From positions 1 through 64,000 of the forward strand of contig JAURYJ010000042.1 of assembly GCA_030653985.1 (NCBI GenBank): a DNA stretch of 64,000 nt, given 5' to 3'. The position numbers and the translations under genes were made by a program. Below, piece after piece: positions 1 through 8,868 of this stretch. Below the pieces are notes generated by a model, which was given only the letters and a program-made list of their open reading frames with translations, ran no database searches and was not told where the DNA came from. The number at the start of each line of letters is the position of its first letter. Position 1 is the stretch's first letter. This DNA is from Methylobacter sp. GTDB taxonomy: Bacteria > Pseudomonadota > Gammaproteobacteria > Methylococcales > Methylomonadaceae.

Positions 1-303
1 TTGTGCTTTTGAAGCCTTTTAAAACTTAAGTTGCCGTCATTGAGAGAGCCGATAGCCTCCTCTGGTAGCACTGTTCAATATTAACACAATAGAGGTTTTA
101 TACTATGGAAAACACGAAATTTAGCCGCTTACATCCCCGCCCTGAACGGCGGGGTTTTACGCTACTCATGGATAAAATATGATGATGTTGTATTTTTCAC
201 GTGGAGATAAGTTCCAAATAAATAACGACGGTCAGGAAAGTTAACTCCTGATATAATTAGTCAGTTTTTAAATCGAGAGCCGTTCAGGCTCGGGGTGTGT
301 AAA
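1..303. other. Intergenic region upstream of ftsH
   Basis: No credible coding sequence is seen in the first 300 bases; the few start codons open frames of under 30 codons. The only clear structure is the hairpin at 131-160, listed separately. The sequence just before ftsH holds a GGGG stretch at 291-294 that could act as a weak ribosome-binding site. I see no convincing promoter. Confidence 0.5.
131..160 (-). repeat. Solo IS605-like end hairpin / terminator-like stem-loop
   Basis: A perfect 7-bp stem CCCCGCC/GGCGGGG (135-141 and 148-154) with a 6-base loop is followed by TTTT. Its reverse complement matches 26 of 30 positions of the segment at 5791-5820. This G/C stem followed by TTTTAC is typical of the ends of IS200/IS605-type TnpB elements, but it would also work as an intrinsic terminator for a gene left of the window. 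No transposase remains beside it. Confidence 0.5.
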
Positions 304-2235
304 TTGAACGATATGATGAAAAATATAATTCTATGGGTCGTCATTGCAGTGGTATTGATGTCCGTCTTTAATAATTTTGGCCCGCAAAATAGCAGGGCTG
401 ATTCGTCGATATCTTACTCGCAGTTTATTGATTCGGTTAAAGCGGGTCAAGTTCAACAGGTGGTGATCGAAGATAATATCGTCAAAGGCAAGATGCAGGG
501 TGGTCAAATATTTAAGACCTATGCGCCTTCAGATCCCCATTTAGTCGATGATCTGCTAGCAAATGGCGTAGAAATCAAGGCGGTTCCGCCTGAGCAGCCT
601 TCTATGTTAATGCAGTTGTTGGTTTCTTTTGGGCCGATGTTGCTGCTGATTGCAGTATGGGTTTTCTTTATGCGGCAAATGCAGGGCGGTGGCGGTGCTG
701 GTCGCGGTGCAATGAATTTTGGTAAAAGCAAGGCCCGTATGCTTGAAGAAGATCAGATTAAGGTTACTTTTGCCGATGTAGCTGGCTGTGATGAGGCTAA
801 AGAAGAAGTCGTTGAAATGGTCGATTACCTTAAAGATCCAGCGAAATATCAGAAATTAGGCGGAAAAATCCCTCGCGGGGCATTGATGATTGGTCCTCCA
901 GGAACAGGAAAGACTTTGTTGGCCCGGGCAATTGCCGGTGAGGCTAAAGTCCCATTTTTTACTATTTCTGGTTCGGATTTTGTCGAAATGTTTGTCGGTG
1001 TCGGTGCATCCCGTGTTCGGGATATGTTTGAGCAAGCCAAAAAACATGCACCCTGCATTATTTTTATTGATGAAATAGATGCGGTTGGTCGTCAGCGCGG
1101 TGCCGGTTTGGGTGGTGGCAATGACGAACGTGAGCAAACTCTAAACCAATTACTGGTCGAGATGGATGGTTTTGAAGGTAACGAAGGTATTATTGTCATT
1201 GCCGCTACAAACCGTGCCGATGTATTAGATAAGGCTTTGTTGCGTCCAGGCCGGTTTGATCGTCAGGTAACAGTAGGTCTGCCAGATGTCAGAGGGCGTG
1301 AGCAGATTCTTGCCGTGCATGTTAAAAAAGTGCCTATTGCTGATGATGTTGAGGTTAAATATATCGCGCAAGGTACTCCGGGATTTTCTGGAGCCGATTT
1401 GGCTAATTTAATCAATGAAGCTGCTTTATTTGCCGCAAGAATGAATAAACGTGTTGTCAGTATGGCGGACTTGGAAAAAGCCAAAGATAAGTTAATCATG
1501 GGTGTTGAAAGAACCTCTATGGTTATGAACCAGAAAGAAAAGAAAATGACCGCTTATCATGAAGCAGGGCATGCGATAGTTGGTAAGCTAGTTCCTGAAC
1601 ATGATCCTGTCTACAAAGTTAGTATTATGCCTAGGGGTCGTGCACTGGGTGTTACCATGTTTTTGCCAGAACGAGATCAGTACAGTGCCAGCAAGCAAAA
1701 GTTGGACAGTATGATTTCCAGTTTGTACGGTGGTCGTATCGCCGAAGAAGTGATTTTCGGTCGGGAACAAGTCAGTACCGGTGCATCCAATGACATTGAG
1801 CGCGCCACTGAGTTAGCTAGAAATATGGTGACTAAATGGGGTTTTTCTCAGCGGCTGGGGCCATTGTCCTATAGCGAAGAAGAAGGCGAGGTTTTTCTGG
1901 GGCGTTCAGTGACTCAGCATAAAACAGTTGCCGAAGAGACCTCTCATACCATTGATGAAGAAATTCGTTCTTTCATTGATCGGAATTACGAGCGTGCCGA
2001 AGTGATTCTGAAAGAAAATCTGGATATTCTTCATGCTATGGCGGAGGCGTTGATGAAGTATGAGACCATCGATAAGTTTCAAATTGAGGATTTGATGGCT
2101 CGTAAGCCGGTTAGGGATCCTCAGGGATGGGACGATAAACCGCCTTCTCATGGTGAAGTAATAACGGATGATATTAAAAGTAAGGGGGGCGTGAAAAATG
2201 AGAAGTCAATTGGCGGCACTGCCGAGCAAAGCTAA
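304..2235 (+). CDS. ftsH: ATP-dependent zinc metalloprotease FtsH
   Basis: FtsH is a membrane-anchored hexameric AAA+ protease that degrades misfolded membrane proteins and short-lived regulators in the cytoplasm. It has an N-terminal membrane segment, a periplasmic domain, and a second membrane segment before the glycine-rich linker following MRQMQ. The Walker A motif GPPGTGKT lies near residue 197, the Walker B ending FIDEID follows, and the zinc motif HEAGH is near residue 420. The length of about 643 residues is normal. I prefer the TTG start at 304 (giving MNDMMKN), which sits 7 bases after GGGGTG; GTG 295 and ATG 313 are alternatives. In many gammaproteobacteria folP lies between ftsH and glmM, but here it is missing. 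A strong terminator follows directly. Confidence 0.97.
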   Translation: MNDMMKNIILWVVIAVVLMSVFNNFGPQNSRADSSISYSQFIDSVKAGQVQQVVIEDNIVKGKMQGGQIFKTYAPSDPHLVDDLLANGVEIKAVPPEQPSMLMQLLVSFGPMLLLIAVWVFFMRQMQGGGGAGRGAMNFGKSKARMLEEDQIKVTFADVAGCDEAKEEVVEMVDYLKDPAKYQKLGGKIPRGALMIGPPGTGKTLLARAIAGEAKVPFFTISGSDFVEMFVGVGASRVRDMFEQAKKHAPCIIFIDEIDAVGRQRGAGLGGGNDEREQTLNQLLVEMDGFEGNEGIIVIAATNRADVLDKALLRPGRFDRQVTVGLPDVRGREQILAVHVKKVPIADDVEVKYIAQGTPGFSGADLANLINEAALFAARMNKRVVSMADLEKAKDKLIMGVERTSMVMNQKEKKMTAYHEAGHAIVGKLVPEHDPVYKVSIMPRGRALGVTMFLPERDQYSASKQKLDSMISSLYGGRIAEEVIFGREQVSTGASNDIERATELARNMVTKWGFSQRLGPLSYSEEEGEVFLGRSVTQHKTVAEETSHTIDEEIRSFIDRNYERAEVILKENLDILHAMAEALMKYETIDKFQIEDLMARKPVRDPQGWDDKPPSHGEVITDDIKSKGGVKNEKSIGGTAEQS

Positions 2236-2255
2236 TAGTATTCATAGTTGACACT

Positions 2256-2288
2256 AAAGGAGAGGCGTAATACCTCTCCTTTTTTTTG
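2256..2288 (+). terminator. Intrinsic terminator after ftsH
   Basis: An 8-bp perfect stem AGGAGAGG/CCTCTCCT (2258-2265 and 2273-2280) with a 7-base loop is followed by a run of T. It lies 20 bases after the ftsH stop, so ftsH and glmM are probably separate transcripts. Confidence 0.85.
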
Positions 2289-2366
2289 TATGTAATTTTA
2301 AACGGCAAAAGACGTAAATAATCGGTTTTTGTCTTTAGTTTTTACCTGTTTTTAGGCTTTAGAATC

Positions 2367-3707
2367 ATGACAAAAAAATATTTTGGAACAGATGGCATTA
2401 GGGGTAGGGTCGGAGAGCATCCAATAACAGCAGATTTTTTTCTGAAGCTAGGTTGGGCTGCTGGGCGAGTGTTTGCAAGCGAAGGCAATGGTTTCGTTCT
2501 GGTTGGTAAAGATACGCGTATTTCGGGTTATATGTTTGAGTCGGCATTGGAGGCAGGGTTAACTGCTGCAGGTGTTGATACTCGCTTGTTGGGGCCCATG
2601 CCGACACCGGGTATAGCTTACTTAACCCGTACTTTAAGGGCGCAAGCGGGCATTGTCATTAGTGCCTCTCACAATCCTTATTATGATAATGGAGTTAAAT
2701 TTTTCTCTGTGCAGGGAACGAAACTGCCCGATGAGATAGAGCAGAAAATAGAGCGGCATCTTGATTCGCCGATGACTACGGTAGAGTCGGCAAAATTGGG
2801 TAAGGCGAAACGGTTGGTTGATGCTGCGGGTCGATATATTGAGTTTTGTAAGGCTAGTGTGCCGACTCGACTTGATTTTAGCGGTATGAGAATAATACTG
2901 GATTGTGCTCATGGAGCAACTTATCATATCGCTCCCCATGTGTTTAGTGAAGTGGGTGCTGAAGTTGTTACGATAGGTGCAGAGCCGGACGGCCTTAATA
3001 TTAATGACGAATGCGGTGCAACTAAGCCGGAAAAGTTGGCGGAAACAGTTCTAGCTTACCGAGCAGATTTTGGCATTGCTCTGGATGGCGATGGTGATCG
3101 ATTGGTAATGGTCGATCACAAAGGTGAAATTGTTGATGGTGACGAGCTTATTTATATTATTGCTAAAGCGAGACTGGATGCAGGGCAGATGTCCGGGCCT
3201 GTCGTAGGCACGTTAATGACGAATCTGGGTATGGAGCACGGCCTGAAAAAGTTGGGGATCAATCTGCTTAGGGCAAATGTTGGTGATCGGTATGTTATGG
3301 AAATGTTGACTGAGCACAAAGGAATCTTAGGTGGTGAAAATTCCGGTCATATTATTTGTCTGGATAGAACGACAACGGGGGATGGTATTATTGCTGCCTT
3401 GCAGATCATGGCTGAAATGCAATGTACCGGTAAAACCTTACATGAATTGAAATCCGGTATGCAAAAATATCCGCAAGTTTTGGTGAACGTAAAAACAAGC
3501 AAGAAAATAAATCCGGATCAGGATGATGGTATACAAAAAGCAGTGAAAGCCGTCGAGAAAAAGCTCGGAGATAGTGGCCGGGTGTTGCTTAGAGCTTCGG
3601 GAACAGAGCCATTAATTCGTGTAATGGTAGAGGGTCAGCAGGAATATTTGGTTAGAAATTACGCGCAACAAATAGCTGATGAGGTTAAGAAATCAATAGG
3701 AGCTTGA
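2367..3707 (+). CDS. glmM: Phosphoglucosamine mutase
   Basis: GlmM converts glucosamine-6-phosphate to glucosamine-1-phosphate on the way to UDP-GlcNAc, the precursor of peptidoglycan and LPS, in the cytosol. The N-terminus [10 protein letters not shown] is typical. The active-site phosphoserine motif ISASHNP places Ser101, and the metal loop DGDGDR is at 240-245. The C-terminal phosphate-binding segment [13 protein letters not shown] is present. At 446 residues the length matches the E. coli enzyme. It is followed at a short distance by tpiA and secG, the common order in this group. Confidence 0.97.
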   Translation: MTKKYFGTDGIRGRVGEHPITADFFLKLGWAAGRVFASEGNGFVLVGKDTRISGYMFESALEAGLTAAGVDTRLLGPMPTPGIAYLTRTLRAQAGIVISASHNPYYDNGVKFFSVQGTKLPDEIEQKIERHLDSPMTTVESAKLGKAKRLVDAAGRYIEFCKASVPTRLDFSGMRIILDCAHGATYHIAPHVFSEVGAEVVTIGAEPDGLNINDECGATKPEKLAETVLAYRADFGIALDGDGDRLVMVDHKGEIVDGDELIYIIAKARLDAGQMSGPVVGTLMTNLGMEHGLKKLGINLLRANVGDRYVMEMLTEHKGILGGENSGHIICLDRTTTGDGIIAALQIMAEMQCTGKTLHELKSGMQKYPQVLVNVKTSKKINPDQDDGIQKAVKAVEKKLGDSGRVLLRASGTEPLIRVMVEGQQEYLVRNYAQQIADEVKKSIGA

Positions 3708-3762
3708 ATTAGGGGCTATTAATATATATCATAAGCGATTTGATTCTATGTGAGGAGTAGTG

Positions 3763-4509
3763 ATGCGTCGGTCTCTAGTTGTAGGAAATTGGAAGATGAA
3801 TGGAACTCTTGCCAGTGCTGAGTTACTTGTAAACGGTATCATTGCCGGGTTAGGCGAAAATGGCGCGGATATTGCTGTATGCGTGCCTTACGTGCATATA
3901 CCGAAAGTAAGTGAATTGGTAAAAAGTACCTCATTGGCATTGGGTGCGCAAAACGTTGGAGATAAACCTTCAGGCGCATTTACCGGTGAAATTTCAGCGG
4001 CGATGTTAAGTGAATTCAATTGTAAATATGCTCTTGTAGGGCATTCAGAAAGACGCAGCTATTACGGCGATACTAACGAATCAGTAGCCGCACGGTTTTG
4101 TCAGGCACAAGAGCACAATATCATTCCGGTTCTCTGCGTTGGTGAAACGTTGGAGCAACGCGAACAAGACCAGACTTTTGCTGTGATTGATGCTCAGCTT
4201 GATGCTGTGATTAATTTAGCAGGTATTGCTGCTTTTAGTGCAGCAGTAATTGCTTATGAGCCTGTATGGGCCATAGGCACAGGAAAAACCGCAACTGATG
4301 ATCAGGCTCAGGAAGTTCATCGGTACATAAGGCAGTATATTGCTGCTAAAGATCAGGTCATTGCCGATAAAATACAGATTTTATATGGCGGTAGTGCTAA
4401 GCCGGATAATGCAAAAGGCTTGTTTGCTATGCCGGATATTGATGGCGGTTTAATCGGTGGGGCTTCGTTGGATGCGGAATCCTTTTTGAAGATTTATCAT
4501 TCAATTTAG
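3763..4509 (+). CDS. tpiA: Triosephosphate isomerase
   Basis: TpiA interconverts dihydroxyacetone phosphate and glyceraldehyde-3-phosphate in glycolysis and gluconeogenesis. Counting from ATG 3763, Lys11 (GNWKMNG), His94 (GHSERR) and the catalytic Glu166 (AYEPVWAIGTG) are all in place, and the phosphate loop YGGSAKP is near the C-terminus. I chose ATG 3763 rather than GTG 3760 because GAGGAG at 3752-3757 gives a good Shine-Dalgarno spacing. The protein is 248 residues. SecG starts 18 bases downstream, probably in the same operon. Confidence 0.97.
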   Translation: MRRSLVVGNWKMNGTLASAELLVNGIIAGLGENGADIAVCVPYVHIPKVSELVKSTSLALGAQNVGDKPSGAFTGEISAAMLSEFNCKYALVGHSERRSYYGDTNESVAARFCQAQEHNIIPVLCVGETLEQREQDQTFAVIDAQLDAVINLAGIAAFSAAVIAYEPVWAIGTGKTATDDQAQEVHRYIRQYIAAKDQVIADKIQILYGGSAKPDNAKGLFAMPDIDGGLIGGASLDAESFLKIYHSI

Positions 4510-4527
4510 AGTAATTTAAACTTTATT

Positions 4528-4914
4528 ATGTATCAGGTAATTATTGTTGTTCATGTGCTGTTGGGTTTAGGCGTTGTTGGCTTAGTATTAATGCAACAAG
4601 GCAAAGGTGCTGATGCAGGCGCTGCTTTTGGCACGGGTTCTTCGGGTTCTGTTTTTGGAGCTCAGGGGGCGGCATCGTTCTTGTCTCGAGCTACAGCAAT
4701 TCTAGCCACTTTGTTTTTTATGACCAGTTTAGGGCTTGCAGTTTTGAACGGTAAGCAGGGTGCTGCTTATGACCTAATGAACACCCCCAAGGTTGAAGAA
4801 CTGGATACACTTGGTATTCCTGATGTAGGTGGTGCAAAAGGTGTGGTCGATACCTCTCCAGTGCCTGACGTCGACTCCAAAGAAGTGCCTGTTGCTGCTC
4901 CTGTAACTGAGTAA
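4528..4914 (+). CDS. secG: Preprotein translocase subunit SecG
   Basis: SecG is the small inner-membrane partner of SecYE that assists SecA-driven export. The family pattern is clear: an N-terminal membrane helix (residues 3-22), the conserved cytosolic loop with [15 protein letters not shown], and a second helix at about 52-72 after FLSRATA. The C-terminal tail of about 50 residues is rich in V, P and D and is not conserved in the family. A tRNA-Leu gene follows, as in many gammaproteobacteria. Confidence 0.95.
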   Translation: MYQVIIVVHVLLGLGVVGLVLMQQGKGADAGAAFGTGSSGSVFGAQGAASFLSRATAILATLFFMTSLGLAVLNGKQGAAYDLMNTPKVEELDTLGIPDVGGAKGVVDTSPVPDVDSKEVPVAAPVTE

Positions 4915-5019
4915 ACAGTTAAAAAAGTAATAAATACTATTTAAAATATAAGAAAAGATATTTTGCAAATAATAAAAAAACAATTATGTATTAAATAGTA
5001 TTTTTACGATCAAGTTTTA

Positions 5020-5104
5020 GCCGATGTGGTGAAATTGGTAGACACGCCATCTTGAGGGGGTGGTAACGAAAGTTGTGCCGGTTCAAATCCGGCCATCGGC
5101 ACCA
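5020..5104 (+). tRNA. tRNA-Leu (anticodon GAG)
   Basis: An 85-base class II tRNA. The acceptor arms GCCGATG and CATCGGC pair, followed by the discriminator A and an encoded CCA (5101-5104 ACCA). The anticodon stem CCATC/GGTGG (5047-5051, 5059-5063) holds loop TTGAGGG, giving anticodon GAG at 5054-5056. The long variable arm expected for leucine has an AAC/GTT stem, and the T arm is GCCGG-TTCAAAT-CCGGC. Confidence 0.97.
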
Positions 5105-5111
5105 ATATATA

Positions 5112-5147
5112 CCCTGCTAGGGGTCTTCTCTAGTGGGGTGTTTTTTT
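5112..5147 (+). terminator. Intrinsic terminator after tRNA-Leu
   Basis: An imperfect stem (CCC, CTAG against CTAG, GGGG with small bulges) is followed by a run of seven T. It lies 8 bases after the tRNA and probably ends the secG/tRNA transcript. Confidence 0.65.
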
Positions 5148-5174
5148 GTTTGCTACAACGAAAAATACATAAAT

Positions 5175-5203
5175 TTAAGTTTCTATAATAGAAGTGGCGA
5201 TAC
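5175..5203 (+). promoter_or_regulatory. Candidate promoter of the chemotaxis cluster
   Basis: TATAAT at 5184-5189 is a perfect sigma-70 -10 box, but no good -35 box is seen. The same stretch also holds TTAAGTTT (5175-5182) and GGCGATAC (5196-5203). These resemble the flagellar/chemotaxis sigma-28 boxes TAAAGTTT and GCCGATAA, though the spacing of 13 is longer than the usual 11. Either reading is tentative. It lies about 100 bases before cheY. Confidence 0.3.
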
Positions 5204-5300
5204 AGCAAAATAATTAGATCATATTAAAAAATTATACGTAGAGTGCTGTAATATTCGTACAGGGTTTTGCTTGGTAAATTAGAAATTAATGGAGAAAACA

Positions 5301-5663
5301 ATGGCAAGTATTCTTGCAGTTGACGATTCAGCTTCAATGAGAAAAATGGTTTCATTTACTTTAAGAGCTGCTGGATACGATGTCGAAGAGGCAGTGGATG
5401 GAGTTGATGCTTTAGAAAAGGCACAGGCTAGGAGATTTGATTGCGTAGTAACCGATGTTAATATGCCAAATAAAGACGGGATCACGTTAATTAGAGACTT
5501 GAGAGCACTCCCCGATTATAAATTTATTCCAATGCTGATGCTGACGACTGAGTCAGGCATCGAAAAAAAGCAAGAAGGTAAAGCTGCTGGCGCAACAGGA
5601 TGGATGGTTAAACCGTTCAATCCTGATCAATTATTAAAAACATTACTAAAAGTTTTAGGCTAA
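5301..5663 (+). CDS. cheY: CheY-type single-domain response regulator
   Basis: A 120-residue stand-alone receiver domain. The acidic pocket Asp8-Asp9, the phosphorylated Asp52 (VVTDVNMP), the switch Thr82/Thr83 and Lys104 (VKPF) are all present, so it should accept phosphate from CheA and act as the output or a shuttle. I chose ATG 5301 because GGAG at 5291-5294 is well placed; ATG 5289 is possible. It is the first gene of the chemotaxis cluster and is separated from cheA by 450 bases carrying repeat and insertion-sequence debris. A PilH-like role in twitching cannot be excluded. Confidence 0.93.
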   Translation: MASILAVDDSASMRKMVSFTLRAAGYDVEEAVDGVDALEKAQARRFDCVVTDVNMPNKDGITLIRDLRALPDYKFIPMLMLTTESGIEKKQEGKAAGATGWMVKPFNPDQLLKTLLKVLG

Positions 5664-5689
5664 TCGGTACTGTCCTATCTGAGCGTATT

Positions 5690-5719
5690 AAGCGCATGCA
5701 GGGAAATCCATGTCTATTA
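5690..5719 (+). repeat. Decayed copy of the cheA leader and start codon
   Basis: Bases 5690-5718 match 6094-6122 at 24 of 29 positions, including a perfect ATGTCTATT start with the ATG at the same offset. The 5' copy runs into a stop after six codons (TAG at 5728-5730). It therefore looks like a duplicated and decayed cheA start rather than a gene. Confidence 0.6.
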
Positions 5720-5790
5720 GACTATGTTAGTCCCATGCGGTTTTATTCGGAGTGTTTAGATGAAAGGTTTAAGTGTTTATCAGTTTTTCC

Positions 5791-5820
5791 GTAAAACCCC
5801 TTCCTTCAGGCCGGGGATGT
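5791..5820 (+). repeat. Solo IS605-like end hairpin
   Basis: The segment begins GTAAAACCCC, ends GGGGATGT and has a TTCA-centred loop. It matches the reverse complement of 131-160 at 26 of 30 positions. It is a typical end motif of IS200/IS605-group TnpB elements, here without a transposase. Confidence 0.5.
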
Positions 5821-6000
5821 AAGGATGCTCTTGATTTTTCTTTTTCAGAGTTGTATGGTCATTTCGTGCTGATGGCGCTAGTCGCCTTAAGTTAGCATGA
5901 TACTTCCATAGCGGCGGGAATCGCCGGTACTGCTAACTGAGGCACTGTTAGCCAAGTCAGAGAACGTAAATTGCTGTTCTTGCTCGTGCCATTGACGTTA

Positions 6001-6036
6001 GAAGCCCCGTTCTTTAGGTCAGGGTAATTCACCCAG
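6001..6036 (+). repeat. Second IS605-like end segment
   Basis: The stretch GAAGCCCCGTTCTTTAGG, followed by TCAGGG and a short AT tail, resembles the right end found after tnpB genes in IS605-group elements. It lies about 180 bases after the hairpin at 5791-5820. The call rests on general resemblance only. Confidence 0.35.
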
Positions 6037-6113
6037 ATAGGTATCACTAAAGAAAGTTTTTGGGTTAATTTTTAATCTTGTTTAAATGAATTTAGGCGCA
6101 TACAGGTAAGTCT

Positions 6114-8225
6114 ATGTCTATTGATATGTCACAATTCCATCAGGTCTTTTTTGAAGAATGTTTCGAAGGTCTTGAAGCAATGGAGTCAGGATTGTTAACT
6201 CTCGATATGGGGGCTATTGATTCGGAAATAATCAATACCATTTTCAGGGGGGCGCATTCAATAAAAGGCGGCAGCGGAACTTTTGGCTTTACTGTTGTTG
6301 CCGATTACACCCATATTATGGAAACCCTGCTCGATGAGATGCGGGATGGGCGTAGGCAGGTAACTCAGCCTGCAGTAGATGTTTTGCTGGGTTCTGTTGA
6401 CTGTCTTAGAGAGATGTTGACAGCTATACAAAATGAACAAATTGTTAACGATGTCAGCGTAGCAACGCATAAAACGGCTTTGGAAATTGTACTTAATGGC
6501 GGATCGATCGCCGAAGAACCGGCTTCTCCAGTTGAACAGGAATTGGCAAATGTAGCGGCTGTTGTTCATATTGCTCCTGATATTATTGAAGAAAAATCCG
6601 TTGAATTAGCAGGACAGGGCTGGAAAATAGCTTTTTGCCCCTATTTGGATTTGCTTAAAACGGGTAATGATCCTGTCAGGTTGTTTCGTGAATTGAATGA
6701 GCTAGGTGAATTAACAACCCTAGCTAATATTCAGGATGTCCCCGATTTTTATGAATTAGATCCAGAGGAATGTAATATTTCTTGGGATTTAAACGTTGCC
6801 GGAGATATTCCCGAAGATGACATTAGGGAAATATTTAATTGGGTTGAAGGTGATTGTGAAATAGAAATTCAGCCGTTTGCCAAAGCCGTAAAGCCACTCC
6901 TCCCCGCCGTAAAAAAAGCTGATCCTGAACCTACCCCAGTAATCATATCTAATAATCCAGACCCAAAGCCCGTTGAGGTCAAACCTAAAGGTGTTGAAGA
7001 AACCAAAAAATCGGATGCGCAGGATGCTGATAATGAAGCCGCAAAAACCACAGTAAAAGCCAGTTCGATTCGGGTGGATACGGATAAAATCGATACGTTA
7101 ATCAATATGGTTGGCGAAGTAGTGATTACTCAGTCTATGCTGGGGTTAGTCGGTGAAAACTTTACCATGGATAAGGTAGGGCAGCTTAAAAGAGGGCTTG
7201 CCCAGTTAGAACGGCATACTCGCGATCTACAGCAAAGTGTGATGAATATTAGGATGCTACCGATCAGTTTTGTTTTTAGTCGATTTCCACGGCTAGTACA
7301 TGATATCAGCGGTAAATTAGATAAAAAAATTGTACTGAAACTGGTAGGAGAAAATACCGAGGTTGATAAGGCTGTCGTTGAGCTAATTAATGATCCGTTA
7401 GTCCATTTGATTAGGAATAGTCTTGATCACGGTATAGAAATGCCTGCGGATCGAGTCGCGGCAGGTAAACCGGAAACGGGAACCATCGAACTGAAGGCGT
7501 ATCATCGCGGTGGTCACATTGTCATAGAAATTATTGATGATGGTCGCGGATTAGATAAAGATAAGTTGTTGGCAAAGGCCATAGAAAAAGGCTTGGTTGA
7601 AGAAAACAACCTGCTGACCGAAAAGCAGATATTTGAACTGATCTTTATGCCCGGTTTTTCTACCGCCGAACAGCTGACTGATATTTCCGGTCGCGGCGTA
7701 GGTATGGATGTTGTGAGAAGAAATATTCAGTCACTCGGTGGCAATATAGAAATCATATCTGAGTTGGGCAAAGGCACAACAATAGCCATTCATTTACCGT
7801 TAACGCTGGCAATCCTTGACGGTCAGTCTGTTGCGGTGGGAGATGAAACTTATATTGTGCCATTAGTCTCAATTATTGAATCCATTAATATTACCGAAAA
7901 AATGTTAAATAAAGTTGCAGGTAAAGGAGAAACCTTTCGCTTGCGCAATGAATATTTACCGGTAATTAGAATGCGCGGAATTTTTAATGTGCATTCAGGC
8001 AATCTGACCAAGTCGAAAGAGGGTGTGCTGGTTGTCGTTGAGGGTCAAGGTGAACTGTGTTGCTTACTGGTAGACGAGTTATTGGGTCAACAACAGGTTG
8101 TTATTAAATCATTGGAAGCAAATTATCGGCGGGTGGAAGGTGTTTCAGGTGCAACTATTTTGGGTGATGGTTCTGTTGCACTGATTCTTGATGTCCCAGG
8201 CTTGGTGCGTTTTTCAATTCGCTAA
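6114..8225 (+). CDS. cheA: Chemotaxis histidine kinase CheA
   Basis: CheA autophosphorylates in response to receptor state and passes phosphate to CheY and CheB. The N-terminal HPt domain has the phosphorylated His48 in FRGAHSIKGGSGTFGF. A middle domain at about 165-275 carries the GWKIAF...GNDPVRLFREL pattern seen in one class of CheA. After a P/E-rich linker come the dimerisation helices (about 325-390), the ATPase with LIRNSLDHG, DDGRGLD and SGRGVGMDVV, and the C-terminal CheW-like domain. At 703 residues it is within the normal range. CAGGTAAG just upstream is the likely ribosome-binding site. Confidence 0.96.
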   Translation: MSIDMSQFHQVFFEECFEGLEAMESGLLTLDMGAIDSEIINTIFRGAHSIKGGSGTFGFTVVADYTHIMETLLDEMRDGRRQVTQPAVDVLLGSVDCLREMLTAIQNEQIVNDVSVATHKTALEIVLNGGSIAEEPASPVEQELANVAAVVHIAPDIIEEKSVELAGQGWKIAFCPYLDLLKTGNDPVRLFRELNELGELTTLANIQDVPDFYELDPEECNISWDLNVAGDIPEDDIREIFNWVEGDCEIEIQPFAKAVKPLLPAVKKADPEPTPVIISNNPDPKPVEVKPKGVEETKKSDAQDADNEAAKTTVKASSIRVDTDKIDTLINMVGEVVITQSMLGLVGENFTMDKVGQLKRGLAQLERHTRDLQQSVMNIRMLPISFVFSRFPRLVHDISGKLDKKIVLKLVGENTEVDKAVVELINDPLVHLIRNSLDHGIEMPADRVAAGKPETGTIELKAYHRGGHIVIEIIDDGRGLDKDKLLAKAIEKGLVEENNLLTEKQIFELIFMPGFSTAEQLTDISGRGVGMDVVRRNIQSLGGNIEIISELGKGTTIAIHLPLTLAILDGQSVAVGDETYIVPLVSIIESINITEKMLNKVAGKGETFRLRNEYLPVIRMRGIFNVHSGNLTKSKEGVLVVVEGQGELCCLLVDELLGQQQVVIKSLEANYRRVEGVSGATILGDGSVALILDVPGLVRFSIR

Positions 8226-8253
8226 TATAAAGCACAAATAGATAAAATCAGAT

Positions 8254-8769
8254 ATGGCACAACAAGCTGAAAACAAAGATATTGACCAATATCACTACAG
8301 TAAAAACCTGGATAATGCAGTGCAATATTTGAGTTTTGCTTTAGGCCAAGAAGAATATGGGGTTGATATCCTTCGGGTACAGGAAATACGAAGTTGGGAG
8401 CCTGTTTCCAGAATACCTAATGTTCCTTATTATGAAAAAGGTGTGGTTAATTTACGTGGTTCCATTGTGCCGATTCTTGATTTGAGAGAAAGGTTTAATT
8501 TAAGTAAAGCTGAATACACTCCGTTAACGGTAGTTGTGGTATTGCAAACTGGCGACAGCAACAAGACACGCATAATGGGCGTTGTTGTTGACTCGGTTTC
8601 TGACGTGATTAGTGTGGATAAGACCGAAATTCAAAGTGCTCCGGACTTTGGGGCTAAAGTGAGTAACGAATTCATTAACGGACTGGTATCGGTTAATGAG
8701 CGCATGGTAATGCTGCTTGATGTAGATAAATTACTGAAACTAGAAGAGTTGGATCAGGATGAAAACTAA
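8254..8769 (+). CDS. cheW: Chemotaxis coupling protein CheW (copy 1)
   Basis: CheW links receptors to CheA in the signalling array. The 171 residues contain one CheW fold with the conserved segments EYGVDILRVQEIR, PNVPYYEKGVVNLRGSIVPILDLR and the late MLLDVDKLL. An extra N-terminal stretch of about 25 polar residues precedes the domain. It starts 28 bases after cheA, so co-transcription is likely. A second cheW lies after the receptor gene; the two share the same core but differ clearly at both ends. Confidence 0.95.
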   Translation: MAQQAENKDIDQYHYSKNLDNAVQYLSFALGQEEYGVDILRVQEIRSWEPVSRIPNVPYYEKGVVNLRGSIVPILDLRERFNLSKAEYTPLTVVVVLQTGDSNKTRIMGVVVDSVSDVISVDKTEIQSAPDFGAKVSNEFINGLVSVNERMVMLLDVDKLLKLEELDQDEN

Positions 8770-8868
8770 AGCCTTCCGTATTCCGATCACGCTTCGTACT
8801 TACATCCTTTTAGACAATAATATTAATGCATTTGGTAAGGTTTGTGAGATTTTAAGAGGTAGCGTAGC

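Larger units (their letters stand above)
5664..6113. other. Gene-free gap between cheY and cheA with IS debris
   Basis: No coding sequence is supported in these 450 bases. They contain a near-copy of the cheA translation start (5690-5719) and two hairpin segments typical of IS605-type element ends (5791-5820 and about 6001-6036). The simplest reading is that an insertion sequence entered between cheY and cheA, duplicated part of the cheA leader, and was later lost apart from its ends. That is inference. Confidence 0.55.

Noticed and set aside
5020-5104. tRNA-Leu as an integration site for a genomic island holding the chemotaxis genes
   Set aside because: No integrase and no repeat of the tRNA 3' end was seen downstream in the window.
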